From: Paramesorhizobium deserti
Lineage (GTDB): Bacteria; Pseudomonadota; Alphaproteobacteria; Rhizobiales; Rhizobiaceae
Length of the DNA: 64,000 nucleotides
Reading direction: 5' to 3'
NCBI RefSeq assembly: GCF_001558695.1
Contig: NZ_LNTU01000001.1
Span: 1,302,001-1,366,000 of the forward strand
A model generated the notes under the pieces. That model worked only from the letters and a program-made list of their open reading frames with translations. It was not told the DNA's origin and did not search any database. This document shows, in pieces, positions 45,193-54,348 of the stretch; position 1 is the stretch's first letter, and the number at the start of each line of letters is the position of its first letter. The position numbers and the translations under genes are program-made.

Positions 45193-46032
45193 TTATTGCC
45201 GGGTACGCGTCGGCTCGACGCCCAGTTCCTTCAGCCTCTGGATCGCGGTAGGCGGCATGGGCGGCGGATTCGGGCCCTTCGCCGCTTCGATCAGCAATTC
45301 GTCGCAAGCCGCTTCCGTCACCTCGATCAGGCGCTTGAAGAACACCTCCTTGTCGAGGCCGGGCTCGATGGGCGGCAGCACACGGCAGCGTATCGTGCCT
45401 GGATAGCGGCGGAACTTGCGGCGCGGCCAGTAGAGGCCGGCATTGTGGGCGATGGGGATCACCGGCAGGCCCAGCTCGGCATAGATATGGGTGATACCGT
45501 ATTTATACTGGGGCGGCGCGCCGGGCGGGCGGCGGGTGCCTTCGGGATAGATCAGGATCTGACGGCCTTCGTCGATGGCCTTCTGCGCGCCGAGCGTGAT
45601 GGAGCGCAGCGCCTTGGCGCGGGTGCCACGGTCGATCGGGATCATGCGCATCTTGGCGACATACCAGCCGAAGAGCGGGATCCACATCAACTCCCTTTTC
45701 AGGATCATCACGGGATCGTCGAGCCGGGGCAGGAAGGCGAACACATCCCAGAAAGACTGGTGCTTCGGCGCGCAAATGTAGGCGCCCTCGGGGATGTTCT
45801 CCAGCCCCTCGATCTCGTAGTCCGTTCCCACGATCATCTTCTGCAGCCAGAGATTGGAGAGGGCCCAGTTCTTCGGCACTATCCACGCCTTCTTGCGCGG
45901 CATGAGGAAATAGATCGGCGTGAAGACGATCATCTGGATGATGATGTTGGCATAGAATGCCGTGTTGAACAGCAATGAACGGATGACGGTGATCAAGCGT
46001 GCGCGCCCCAGGGCAGATGCCGGAATGGCCAC
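45193..46032 (-). CDS. plsC: 1-acyl-sn-glycerol-3-phosphate acyltransferase
   Basis: The 279-residue membrane enzyme has the acyltransferase motif I HQSFWD (in CAPKHQSFWDVFAF), motif II MIPIDRGTRAKALR and motif III ILIYPEGTRR. It adds the second acyl chain to lysophosphatidate. The start is a GTG at 46032; a TTG twelve codons later is also possible. An N-terminal helix (about 14-45) anchors it. It follows the ftsEX-ydcF run, with 58 bases after YdcF. Confidence 0.92.
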   Translation of the reverse strand: MAIPASALGRARLITVIRSLLFNTAFYANIIIQMIVFTPIYFLMPRKKAWIVPKNWALSNLWLQKMIVGTDYEIEGLENIPEGAYICAPKHQSFWDVFAFLPRLDDPVMILKRELMWIPLFGWYVAKMRMIPIDRGTRAKALRSITLGAQKAIDEGRQILIYPEGTRRPPGAPPQYKYGITHIYAELGLPVIPIAHNAGLYWPRRKFRRYPGTIRCRVLPPIEPGLDKEVFFKRLIEVTEAACDELLIEAAKGPNPPPMPPTAIQRLKELGVEPTRTRQ

Positions 46033-46090
46033 ACCGATATAGCAGATCGCCTCATCTTTCCAGACGCAAAGCGCGGACTTTTGCGAGAGT

Positions 46091-46861
46091 TCACTGGCCT
46101 GGCGAAGCAGCGTTGCCGGTGGTCGCCGAGGAGAAGATGGCCGCCCGCGCCATGGATCTCAGATATTTGATATATTCGGTCATGAGCACGCGCAGCGCGT
46201 CGCCCTGCTTTATCCAGTTCTCCTGGTTCAGATCGGTCCTGACCACGGGATAGGGGATGAACTCGACATCGGGCATGGTGCGCGACAATTCGGCCATGCT
46301 GCGCGGTATATGGTAATTGTTGGTGACGACGATGACGCGGCGATAATCGTGCGCCTTGATCCATTTGGCGCTTTCCGTAGCGTTGCCGACGGTATCGAGC
46401 GCCGAACGGTCGATATCGATGCAGCAGTTGAACAGGGCCTCATCGGCATGGGTGACGCGCTGCAGCGCCTTGCGTTTCGTAGAGGGGTGCACGCCGCTGA
46501 TGAGAAGCCGCTTACCGTGCTTTTCCTTTAGGAGGCCGATCGCCGTTTCGATGCGGGCCTGCCCGCCGGTCAGCACAATGATGCCATCGGCGACCGGAAC
46601 GGTGGCCGGTTCCTGCATATTGGTGACCTTTTCGCAAAAGGCGAGGAACCCAACCGCGAAGCCCAGGACGAAGATGGACAGCAGGATGGTGACGGGCTGG
46701 AAGAATTTGCGGAGGCGGGCGAACAGGCGGTTCATGATAGGGGTCAGCAGGCGACGGTGCTTGGCGGAGGACCGCGAAACAAAGGCGCGATCCTTTTCAT
46801 ATTGCTCCAGAGTGCTTTTCTCCACCGGAGCGGCCGTGGCGAAATGCGTTTCCATCGGCAA
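46091..46861 (-). CDS. YdcF-family (DUF218) membrane protein
   Basis: The 256-residue protein has a basic N-terminus, one membrane helix at about residues 57-77 and a DUF218 domain: ADGIIVLTGGQARIETAIGLL, RLLISGVHP, TVGNATESAKWIKAHDYRRVIVVTNNYHIPRSM. DUF218 proteins act on cell-envelope intermediates in some cases (SanA, ElyC). It lies downstream of ftsX, as in Brucella and relatives. Confidence 0.9.
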   Translation of the reverse strand: MPMETHFATAAPVEKSTLEQYEKDRAFVSRSSAKHRRLLTPIMNRLFARLRKFFQPVTILLSIFVLGFAVGFLAFCEKVTNMQEPATVPVADGIIVLTGGQARIETAIGLLKEKHGKRLLISGVHPSTKRKALQRVTHADEALFNCCIDIDRSALDTVGNATESAKWIKAHDYRRVIVVTNNYHIPRSMAELSRTMPDVEFIPYPVVRTDLNQENWIKQGDALRVLMTEYIKYLRSMARAAIFSSATTGNAASPGQ

Positions 46862-46972
46862 ACCCTACTCAGGAATTGAGGCATAGGGTAGCCGTGATTA
46901 CGTTGAGAAGACAGAATTTCGTCTTCCTGTGAGGAGAGGTCAAGGGCATTTCTACAATTAACGAGTGCTTTA

Positions 46973-47965
46973 TCAGATGGATTCCGATCCACGGTTGTCC
47001 ATCTCCTTCAACTGCGTGATAACGGTCAGACGCGTGGTTATCATGGTCAGCACGCTTACGAGCAGGATAATGATCGCCACGCCGATATAGCCGTCCCTGC
47101 CGATGGCGAAATTGCCGAAGAGCGCCGCCGCCTGGTCGGCTTCCGGCGTAGCCAGGTTGCGCGACGACCACCATGAAATCAGCAGGAACATGAGGACGGC
47201 AGCCCCGCCGCCGCACAGCGCGCCCTTGAAGGCGGTGCGGAAAAAATGGCGCTCGAATTCGCGTGCGACGAATTTCGCTTCGGCGCCGATGAAATGCAGC
47301 ACCTCGATGATATGGCCGTTTCCGGCCATCGCGCCGCGCGTGGCGAAGATGACGGTCAGCACCGTCGCGGCGATGACGAGAGCGAGCACGCTCATGCCGA
47401 TCAGCACGGTGGTGCGGGCCATGGAGACGAGACGGTCAACCCAGGTGCGGTGATCGTCGAAACTTGCGCCGGGCACGTTGCGGACGAGCTCGGCGCGCAG
47501 ATTGGCGAAGTCAGGCGGCGATTCCTCATCGATCGAGACGACGACCAGCCGCGGCACCGGCAGTTCATCGATGTTGAGCCCCGAGCCCAGCCATGGCTCG
47601 AGCAGGCGAGCCGTGGCGGCGCGGTCGATAACGCGGGTCGAGGTCACACCGGCAAAACCCTGGGCGATCTTGCCCGCCTGGGCCAGAAGGGCTTCCATGT
47701 CCTCGCCTTCGACGGGCCTGATCTGGATTGTCGCCTCCTTGGAGATCTGGCTTTGCCAGGCCGCGGCCGAATCACGGACGAGGCTAACGCCGCCAAATGT
47801 CAGGCAGGCGAGGAAAGTCATGATGGCGATGACGATGATGAGGGCAGTGCCGGCGACGTTGCCCTGCGGCACGATGGGCGATTGGCTTGGACCCTTGCGC
47901 CATTCCTCGATCAGCCTGAAAGCGGCATCGCGGACGAGATCGAGCCGCTGCATGACCTCATTCAT
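46973..47965 (-). CDS. ftsX: Cell-division ABC transporter-like protein FtsX
   Basis: The 330-residue protein has four membrane helices (one near residue 45 and three in the last half) and a periplasmic domain between the first two. ATIQIRPVEGEDMEALLAQAGKIAQGFAGV and VRNVPGASFDDHRTWVDRL match FtsX. With FtsE it forms a membrane complex that activates peptidoglycan hydrolases at the septum. Its start overlaps the ftsE stop by eight bases. Confidence 0.92.
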   Translation of the reverse strand: MNEVMQRLDLVRDAAFRLIEEWRKGPSQSPIVPQGNVAGTALIIVIAIMTFLACLTFGGVSLVRDSAAAWQSQISKEATIQIRPVEGEDMEALLAQAGKIAQGFAGVTSTRVIDRAATARLLEPWLGSGLNIDELPVPRLVVVSIDEESPPDFANLRAELVRNVPGASFDDHRTWVDRLVSMARTTVLIGMSVLALVIAATVLTVIFATRGAMAGNGHIIEVLHFIGAEAKFVAREFERHFFRTAFKGALCGGGAAVLMFLLISWWSSRNLATPEADQAAALFGNFAIGRDGYIGVAIIILLVSVLTMITTRLTVITQLKEMDNRGSESI

Positions 47966-48617
47966 AGATGTCGAGCCTCCCGTGATCGAGGATCATGCGG
48001 CGGGCATTGACCTGGTCCATCAGCGTCAGATCGTGAGTGGCGATGATGACGGCGGTTCCCGAGCGGTTCAATTCTGCGAAAAGGCGCAGGAGGCGGCGGG
48101 CGAGCGGCGGATCGACATTGCCCGTCGGCTCGTCGGCGAGCAGGATTTCGGGCTGGTCGATCAGGGCGCGGGCGATCGCGGCACGCTGCTTCTCGCCGCC
48201 CGAGAGCACGGGGGGAAGCACGCGCATGCGCTCGCCGAGACCCACCCATTGCAGAAGCTCCTCGACCTCATGTCGATAGGCCGCCTCTTCCTTGCCGCGT
48301 ACGCGCAAGGGCAGCGCCACGTTTTCGTAGGTTGTCATATGATCGAGAAGGCGAAAATCCTGAAATACCACGCCAATGCGGCGGCGCAGGAGCGGCAGCT
48401 CGCCGCGATCGAGCGTGGCGATATCCTTTCCGAAGACATTGATGAGGCCGCGCGTGGGTTTGAGCGCCATGAAGAGAAGGCGCAGCAGCGACGTCTTGCC
48501 GGCGCCGGAGGGGCCGGTGAGAAACTGGAAGGAACGCGCCGGGATGTGGAAGCTGACGTCACGCAGGACCTCAGGACCCATACCATAGCGCAGCCCGACA
48601 TTCTCGAAGCGAATCAC
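47958..48617 (-). CDS. ftsE: Cell-division ATP-binding protein FtsE
   Basis: The GTG at 48617 is chosen because it yields [20 protein letters not shown], the canonical FtsE start, and a normal length (219 residues); the frame could extend 17 codons upstream. Walker [13 protein letters not shown], the signature [15 protein letters not shown] and Walker [13 protein letters not shown] are complete. It drives FtsX and joins the division ring. A perfect CtrA-type site lies 64 bases upstream of this start. Confidence 0.92.
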   Translation of the reverse strand: MIRFENVGLRYGMGPEVLRDVSFHIPARSFQFLTGPSGAGKTSLLRLLFMALKPTRGLINVFGKDIATLDRGELPLLRRRIGVVFQDFRLLDHMTTYENVALPLRVRGKEEAAYRHEVEELLQWVGLGERMRVLPPVLSGGEKQRAAIARALIDQPEILLADEPTGNVDPPLARRLLRLFAELNRSGTAVIIATHDLTLMDQVNARRMILDHGRLDIYE

Positions 48618-48680
48618 GATGCAATAGTCCCGGACTTCATGGGATGGTTCATAAGCCGGAATGAGCATTGAATGCTATGG

Positions 48681-48695
48681 TTAATCACGCATTAA
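48681..48695. promoter_or_regulatory. CtrA-type site upstream of ftsE
   Basis: TTAATCACGCATTAA is an exact TTAA-N7-TTAA match. A second half-site TTAACCAT is at 48734-48741. The ftsE promoter is among the CtrA targets reported in Brucella abortus, as far as I recall. The rest of the gap 48618-48855 shows no gene. Confidence 0.65.
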
Positions 48696-48855
48696 ATTCC
48701 CTGCTTCGCGGTGGAAAAGGACAAGAGGAAACGTTAACCATTTTCAGTCAGTCTGGAACCCCTGCCAAGCGCATCGGCCTGAAAACCGATTTCAGTTTCC
48801 CGGAAAGGACGCATGGCGCCGTAGACGGAATTGCACGGGGGAATGTGACTGCACG

Positions 48856-49140
48856 ATGGCAGAAGGCGATCGAAAGGGTTTCTCCGGCTTCAGGGTTGAC
48901 AATGTGGTGGAGGATGCCGAGTTCGAGAGCATCGCGCCGCAAGGCGATCGCCCGCGGGTGATGCAGTCTTCGGCCCCAGCGCCGTTTGAACCTGATCACC
49001 TGGCGATCCTCAAGACTGGTACCCGCCGCCGCTTCGTGTCCCCCGAAGGGCGATTGCCCGGCACGGCTTACTGGGCTTTGGTGGTGCTCGCTGCTTCCAG
49101 TGCGTTCTGGATGTCGGGCGGCCATGTGCTGTTCAGGTGA
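48856..49140 (+). CDS. Small single-pass membrane protein
   Basis: The 94-residue frame is MAEGDRKGFSGFRVDNVVED to a C-terminal helix (AYWALVVLAASSAFWMSGGH, about residues 71-90). The middle part is acidic then basic (KTGTRRRFVSPEGRLPG). It has the look of a conserved rhizobial tail-anchored protein between ftsE and hpt; no function is recognised. The ribosome site is poor, so the start is uncertain. Codon use is in keeping with a real gene. Confidence 0.55.
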   Translation: MAEGDRKGFSGFRVDNVVEDAEFESIAPQGDRPRVMQSSAPAPFEPDHLAILKTGTRRRFVSPEGRLPGTAYWALVVLAASSAFWMSGGHVLFR

Positions 49141-49292
49141 TTTCATCCGGCTGCAAAATGCTCTACAGAGCCGTGCGCCAGCACGGCTCTGTAAGTTATT
49201 GAAACTGCGCATCAGGCTTTCTGAAAATCGATTCCGATTTTCGGGCCGATGCTGTAAGGACAGGGCGGAAAAACCAAAGCAGGAATCATCTG

Positions 49293-49829
49293 ATGCCAGA
49301 AGTCGGCGGCAAGACCATCGAAACGCTGTTCAGCGCGGAAGAGATCGCGGAACGCAACCTTGATCTGGCGCGGCAGATCTCTGACCGGCATTTCCACGAC
49401 CTGCTGGTGATCTCGATCCTGAAAGGGTCTTTCATCTTTGCTGCCGATCTGATCCGCGCCATGCATGATGTGGGCGTCGAGCCGCATGTCGAGTTCATCA
49501 CCGTGTCGAGCTATGGGGCCGGCACTGAAAGCGGCCAGGTGCGGCTGCTGCGCGATATCGACAGCGATGTCTCGGGGCGCGACGTGCTTTTGATCGACGA
49601 TATTCTCGAATCGGGCAAGACGCTGAAATTCGTGCGTGATCTGATGCTGGAGCGCGGTGCGCGCAGTGTCACCATTGCCGTACTGCTCGACAAGTCTATG
49701 CGCCGCAAGACCGATATCGAGGCCGATTTCAAGGGGTTTGAATGCCCGGACTATTTCGTCGTGGGCTATGGCATGGATGTCGGCCATGCCTTCCGGCAGT
49801 TGCCGTTCGTCGGTTGGGTGAAGGAGTGA
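49293..49829 (+). CDS. hpt: Hypoxanthine phosphoribosyltransferase
   Basis: The 178-residue product has the two key segments of the family: LLVISILKGSFIFAADLIRA near residue 35 and the PRPP-binding loop DVLLIDDILESGKTLKFV near 95. DKSMRRKTDIEADFKGFECPDYFVVGYG is the purine-binding end. It salvages hypoxanthine (and perhaps guanine) to IMP. It is monocistronic. Confidence 0.95.
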   Translation: MPEVGGKTIETLFSAEEIAERNLDLARQISDRHFHDLLVISILKGSFIFAADLIRAMHDVGVEPHVEFITVSSYGAGTESGQVRLLRDIDSDVSGRDVLLIDDILESGKTLKFVRDLMLERGARSVTIAVLLDKSMRRKTDIEADFKGFECPDYFVVGYGMDVGHAFRQLPFVGWVKE

Positions 49830-49916
49830 GGAGCAGTCCGCGTAGCGGACAAGAAGCCCACGATTTGGCTTTTTGCGCGACGAACGCCCGGAGCAATAGC
49901 GGAGGGCAGGCACCGC

Positions 49917-52550
49917 TCAATCGAATTTGAGCAGCCGCTCCAGATAATCCTTTTCCACCTGCGGGCTCAGCGAATTGCCGAGGCGGCGGCGGATCTCTTC
50001 CAGGATCTGCCGGGCGCGCTGGATATCGATTTCACCGGGAACCTTGACGCTATCGCCGAAATCCGGGCCGGTCGTAGCGCGCGGGCGGCCGAGCGGATCA
50101 CGATCGTCAGGTGATTGCTGGCCGCGGTTTCCGTCGGGGCCGTTCTGGCCCATGGCCTGCTGCATCTGCTGCATCATATTGCGTGCGCCGCGCCGCAGTG
50201 CATCGAGCGCATTGGCCTGCTCATCCGTTGCTTCGCCGCCCTGCGCGCGTCCCAGCGCGTCGCCGGCACGGCCCATCGATTCTCCGGCTTCGCCCATCTC
50301 CTGGCCGGGTTCCATGCCCATGCCCTTGAGACTATCCATCAATTGCTGGAGCTCCGACTGGAGCTGGCCCTGGCCCTGTTGCAGCCGGCGCATGGCTTCG
50401 GCCAACTGCTCCTGCGTCATCTGACCGTTCTGACCCTGACCGTTCTGACCGTTCTGACCATTCTGGCCCTGTTGCTGGCCTTCCTGTCCCTGTTGGCCCT
50501 GCTGACCTTGCTGGCCCTGCATCTGCTGATCCAGCCGGAACGTCTCGTTCATCATCTCCTGCTGGCGGCGCATGAGATCGCCAAGCTTGTTCATCTGCTG
50601 GCGCATCTGGCCCTGCTGACCCTGTTGGCCTTGCTGCCCCTGCTGGTTCTGGCCCATCTGCAGGTTGTTCATCATGTTTTCGAGCTGCGAGAGCAACTGC
50701 TGCGCCTGATCGCGCGAGCCCTGCTTCGCCAGGTTCTCGATCTGGTCCATCATCCGGTCGAGGTCCCTTTGCGTCAGCATCTGCGCGTTCGGGTCCATCA
50801 TCTGCTGGGCATTGGGGTTCTGCTGCTGGCGCTGGGCGAATTCACGCAGGAACTCCTGCATGGCCTGGCGCAATTCGGCCATCAGCTTTTCGATCTCCTC
50901 GGGGCTGGCGCCATTCTGGATCGCCTGCTTCAGGGCTTCCTGGGCCTGCCGCAGCCGTTTTTCCGCTTCCGACAGCTGCCCATCCTCAATGCCCCGCGCC
51001 ACCTGCCACATATAGGCGACGACATCGCGAAGCTGGTCGTCATTGCGGGCGAGCCTGAGCCTGGAATAGATGCTGCGCAGGGCGAGATAATGCGTTGCGT
51101 TCTTGATCGTGTCCTGGGGCCGCAAGGTGATCGCGCTCAGCATGTCGAGCACGCGGTCGCGCTGGTCGGCATCGAGCGCCAACATCCGCCTTTGCTCGAC
51201 CACCGCACGAGCCAGCGGATTGGAGAAGGGACGCTCGGGCAGGACGAGGGTCTTCGTCTCGCTGCGGCCTTCCTGTCCGGCATCATCGGCGGCGACCAGC
51301 GTCAACTTCACTTCCGATCCGGCCCATGGATGCTCCGTGATATCCTTCGATGTCGTCGCTTCCTTCGAACCCGCACCGCGGCGAGGCAGGACGAGCGGCA
51401 CGTCCGGCGCCTTGAAGAGCGGGTGGGCGCCGGCGGCGGTCGGCTCTGCCGGCACGATCTCGGCATGGCCCTTGGCCGCGCCATAGTCGTCATCAATGGA
51501 ATAGGAAAGCTCCAGCGTGCCGTTCAGCGCACGGCTCGGCTCCTTGGTGAAGCGGACGAGGGGCGGCTGGTCGGGGATGACGGCGAAGGACCAGTGGGCC
51601 AACGTGCCGCGGCCGGAAAGGGTGAGTCCGGTCTGGCTTTCCAGCGGAAACTGGAAATTGCGCGCATTCTTGACAGCGGCAGGTGTCGCCGGGGTCTTGC
51701 CGTCCGATAATGCGGAAGGGGCAGCATTGCTCTCGGCGGGCACCTCATGTTCGGTTCCATCGGCGCTGGTGGCGGTCAGCGTTTCGTTGCCGCTGCCGCC
51801 GATCACCCGCACCGCGACGATACTGCCTTGCGGGACCGTGAAATCGGTGTCCTCGGTACTGGCCTGTGAGGTAAGGAAGATCGGCGCTCGGCCGGTATAG
51901 CGCGGCGGCGTCACCCAGGCATCGATGCGCGGTGGAACGCCGCCCGCGCCATAACGGATGTCAAAGGCGTCGGAAATCCTGCCGCCGGACGGGCCGCTCG
52001 CATAGGCAAGCGCGGTGACGAAAAGCAGGGCGACGGCGGCGCGCAGGCCCCATGGGTCACGCTCGGGGATGCGCGGTCGCGGCGTGCCGCCCTGCAGGTC
52101 TTTCAGCTTCTCGGCCATGCGGCGGCGATGCTCTTCCCACAGCGCCTTGGCGAAAGGATCGTGATTGCCCGAAGCCATCGCATCGGCCTGGACCGAAATC
52201 GGCTCATGGACCAACAGATTGGCCGCTTCCAAGCGGCGGTCGACTTCTGATCGCGTGGGGATGCGTAGGCGCGTCGGCAGATAAAGGGCTGCGAGCCCTG
52301 CAATGGCGAAGGTGCCGAGCATGCCGATATGCAGCCAGCCCGGCATATGCCGGAACAGGCCCAGCCAGGAAATGGCGGCGAAGAGGGCGGCGAGAGTGAG
52401 AAGCGGCAGGACGAGCGGCCATAGCCGCTCGAATGTCATCGAGAGGAAGGCTGTGCGACGCACCCGGCGTATGGCGGCAAGCGCCGCCGTGTCGCGGGGT
52501 GCCGTCTCGACGGTTTCCGTTTCGGGCATGTCGTCGCGTCGATCTGCCAT
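49917..52550 (-). CDS. DUF4175 (TIGR02302) family membrane protein
   Basis: The 877-residue start is the ATG after GAGGCG; 29 more in-frame codons upstream include a hairpin and are not used. Two membrane helices lie near the N-terminus (about 37-80), and a third near 160. A beta-rich part (200-430) follows. The C-terminal half is helical and very rich in Gln, with GQQ and GQN triplet runs at about 630-648 and 675-710. Proteins of this family are specific to alphaproteobacteria and of unknown function, probably envelope-related. It lies downstream of lysA on the same strand. Confidence 0.9.
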   Translation of the reverse strand: MADRRDDMPETETVETAPRDTAALAAIRRVRRTAFLSMTFERLWPLVLPLLTLAALFAAISWLGLFRHMPGWLHIGMLGTFAIAGLAALYLPTRLRIPTRSEVDRRLEAANLLVHEPISVQADAMASGNHDPFAKALWEEHRRRMAEKLKDLQGGTPRPRIPERDPWGLRAAVALLFVTALAYASGPSGGRISDAFDIRYGAGGVPPRIDAWVTPPRYTGRAPIFLTSQASTEDTDFTVPQGSIVAVRVIGGSGNETLTATSADGTEHEVPAESNAAPSALSDGKTPATPAAVKNARNFQFPLESQTGLTLSGRGTLAHWSFAVIPDQPPLVRFTKEPSRALNGTLELSYSIDDDYGAAKGHAEIVPAEPTAAGAHPLFKAPDVPLVLPRRGAGSKEATTSKDITEHPWAGSEVKLTLVAADDAGQEGRSETKTLVLPERPFSNPLARAVVEQRRMLALDADQRDRVLDMLSAITLRPQDTIKNATHYLALRSIYSRLRLARNDDQLRDVVAYMWQVARGIEDGQLSEAEKRLRQAQEALKQAIQNGASPEEIEKLMAELRQAMQEFLREFAQRQQQNPNAQQMMDPNAQMLTQRDLDRMMDQIENLAKQGSRDQAQQLLSQLENMMNNLQMGQNQQGQQGQQGQQGQMRQQMNKLGDLMRRQQEMMNETFRLDQQMQGQQGQQGQQGQEGQQQGQNGQNGQNGQGQNGQMTQEQLAEAMRRLQQGQGQLQSELQQLMDSLKGMGMEPGQEMGEAGESMGRAGDALGRAQGGEATDEQANALDALRRGARNMMQQMQQAMGQNGPDGNRGQQSPDDRDPLGRPRATTGPDFGDSVKVPGEIDIQRARQILEEIRRRLGNSLSPQVEKDYLERLLKFD
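50421..50526. repeat. In-frame 9-base repeat (Gly-Gln-Gln/Asn), tract 1
   Basis: CTGACCGTT-like and CTGTTGGCC-like triplet-of-codon units repeat about eleven times inside the DUF4175 gene. They encode GQQ and GQN on the minus strand. Such tracts can vary in length between strains. Confidence 0.8.
50605..50660. repeat. In-frame 9-base repeat (Gly-Gln-Gln), tract 2
   Basis: A shorter run of the same unit, about five copies of (CTG)(CTG/TTG)(GCC), coding QGQQGQQGQQ in the DUF4175 protein. Confidence 0.75.
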
Positions 52551-52612
52551 GCTCGCCTCATTCAAAATCAGCCGCGCGCACGCAGCACTACTATCATTAG
52601 AATAGCACTCAT

Positions 52613-52638
52613 CATGGCAAAGACGAGACTTTGCCATG
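52613..52638. repeat. Perfect 10-bp inverted repeat between lysA and DUF4175
   Basis: CATGGCAAAG (52613-52622) pairs with CTTTGCCATG (52629-52638) around ACGAGA. No T tract follows on the coding strand, so it is not a normal terminator. It may be a processing or attenuation hairpin. Confidence 0.7.
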
Positions 52639-52685
52639 AAAAAAGCCGTATCAACTCTGGTTTATTTAACGTGAAGTTGCCGCCG

Positions 52686-53951
52686 TCAGAGCCAATCGGG
52701 CACGGAATCGAGGCCGATCAGCTCGTCATAGCCGGTTCGCGGACGCACCACATGGTAGCGATCGCCATCGACCAGCACCTCGGGCACCAGCAATCGTGTG
52801 TTGTAGGTGCCGGACTGAACCGCGCCGTAGGCCCCCGCCGTCATGATGGCGAGAAGATCACCCTGCTGAGGATAGGGCAGGTCGCGGTCCAGGCCGAGAT
52901 AATCGCCCGTTTCGCAGACCGGGCCGACGATATCGGCGCGGATGCGATGCTGCCCGTCCTTGGGCGCGACGACCGGGCGGATGTCATGGAATGCATCATA
53001 AAGGGTCGGGCGGATCAGGTCGTTCATCGCCGCATCGACGATGATGAAGTTCTTGGCGTCGCCCTCCTTCACAAAAATGACCTCGCAGACCAGGATGCCG
53101 GCGTTGCCGACGATCAGCCGGCCGGGCTCGAAGATCGTCTTCAGGCCGAGCGGGCGGATGTGCTTAGCGACAATCGCTGAATAGGCATCCGGCAGGGGGG
53201 GCGGGTTGTTGTCGGCACGGTAGGGAATACCAAGTCCACCGCCGAGATCGACATGCTCGATGGCGTGTCCGTCCGCCTTCAGCTGGGCGACGAGTTCGGC
53301 GAGCAATTTAAAGGCATCATCGAAAGGCTGCAGCTCCGTGATCTGGCTGCCGATATGCATGTCGATGCCAGCGACATGCAGACCCGGCAGGCTTGCCGCC
53401 CTGGCGTAGACGGTGCGCGCCTTCTGATAGGGAATGCCGAACTTGTTCTCGGCCTTGCCGGTGGAGATCTTGGCGTGCGTTCTCGCGTCCACATCGGGAT
53501 TGATGCGCAGCGAGACGGGCGCAGTCTTTCCCGCGGAGACGGCGCGGGCGGAGAGCAGCTCCAGTTCCGGCTCGGATTCGACGTTGAAGCAGCGGATACC
53601 GGCGTCAAGCGCGAAATCCATTTCGGCCGCCTTCTTGCCGACGCCGGAGAAGACGATCTTGTCGGCAGGGATGCCGGCGGCAAGCGCGCGCCGCAATTCA
53701 CCTTCCGACACCACGTCGGCGCCGGAGCCGAGCTTTGCCAGCGTCTTCAATACGGCTTGGTTGGAATTGGCCTTGAGCGCATAGCAGACCAGCGTGTCCA
53801 TATCGGCAAAAGCTTCCGAGAAGACGCGGAAATGGCGTGCGAGCGTGGCGGTCGAATAGCAGTAGAACGGTGTGCCGACCGCGCGCGCGATCTCGGCAAC
53901 GCTGACATTCTCGGCGTGCAGGACGCCGTCATGGTAGTCGAAATGGTTCAA
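52686..53951 (-). CDS. lysA: Diaminopimelate decarboxylase
   Basis: The 421-residue fold-type III PLP enzyme carries the cofactor lysine K60 in LVCYALKANSNQAV, the HxGSQ segment AGIDMHIGSQITEL, the phosphate-binding VDLGGGLGIPY, the EPGR motif and the catalytic CETGDYLG near the end. It decarboxylates meso-diaminopimelate to lysine. It follows argH and lptM on the same strand with a 39-base gap after lptM, the common rhizobial order argH-lptM-lysA. Confidence 0.97.
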   Translation of the reverse strand: MNHFDYHDGVLHAENVSVAEIARAVGTPFYCYSTATLARHFRVFSEAFADMDTLVCYALKANSNQAVLKTLAKLGSGADVVSEGELRRALAAGIPADKIVFSGVGKKAAEMDFALDAGIRCFNVESEPELELLSARAVSAGKTAPVSLRINPDVDARTHAKISTGKAENKFGIPYQKARTVYARAASLPGLHVAGIDMHIGSQITELQPFDDAFKLLAELVAQLKADGHAIEHVDLGGGLGIPYRADNNPPPLPDAYSAIVAKHIRPLGLKTIFEPGRLIVGNAGILVCEVIFVKEGDAKNFIIVDAAMNDLIRPTLYDAFHDIRPVVAPKDGQHRIRADIVGPVCETGDYLGLDRDLPYPQQGDLLAIMTAGAYGAVQSGTYNTRLLVPEVLVDGDRYHVVRPRTGYDELIGLDSVPDWL

Positions 53952-53990
53952 GGTCTTGATGCTCGTGTGGGCGCTGCCGATTTACCGCGG

Positions 53991-54176
53991 CTACTGGATC
54001 AGCTTATCGAGAATGAAGGGCTTGTCCTCGACCGGTTTCGGCCTGGTGTGACCATTCTCGTCGGTGATGACGGACGCGGGTGGCGGTTCGAGATCGCCGC
54101 GCCGGCCGCAGGCCGAGAGCGCGCTGCCGAGGGCGGCAACAAGGAGAAGAGTCGAGATGAAGGAACGGCTGGTCAT
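53991..54176 (-). CDS. lptM: LptM-type small lipoprotein
   Basis: The 61-residue product has a signal peptide with lipobox LSAC (Cys at residue 23) and the family motif CGRRGDLEPPP directly after it. LptM (YifL) helps mature the LPS translocon LptDE in the outer membrane. The gene lies between argH and lysA as in most relatives. Fit to the family is by lipobox, motif and place. Confidence 0.88.
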   Translation of the reverse strand: MTSRSFISTLLLVAALGSALSACGRRGDLEPPPASVITDENGHTRPKPVEDKPFILDKLIQ

Positions 54177-54287
54177 GCGGTTGGTCCTGAACCGTTGATT
54201 TGTCTTTATGTAGTAGCGTGTAGTAGCGGAAAAGCAGGTTCATTGCACCCTGCTTTGTTAGTTGTCCCAATTGCTTCTCACCTTTAA

Positions 54288-54337
54288 CCCTCCCCCCGCG
54301 TGCGGGGAGAGGGTGCCGGTAGGCGGATGAGGGGCAA
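54288..54337. repeat. Family E palindrome, copy 3 (CCCTCCCC type)
   Basis: CCCTC and CCCCGC (54288-54299) pair with GCGGGG and GAGGG (54302-54313), followed by GTGCCGGTAGGCGGATGAGG, a string that recurs widely in alphaproteobacterial intergenic repeats. It lies between argH and lptM. Confidence 0.65.
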
Positions 54338-54348
54338 TTTGCCAACGC

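Noticed and set aside
50421-50660. Regularly spaced repeats that at first suggest a CRISPR-like array
   Set aside because: Units are 9 bases, in frame and without spacers; they code for Gly-Gln triplets.
50115-51710. Open frame of 531 codons on the plus strand in the DUF4175 gene
   Set aside because: Leu/His-rich mirror of the Gln-rich repeats; no start site or domain.
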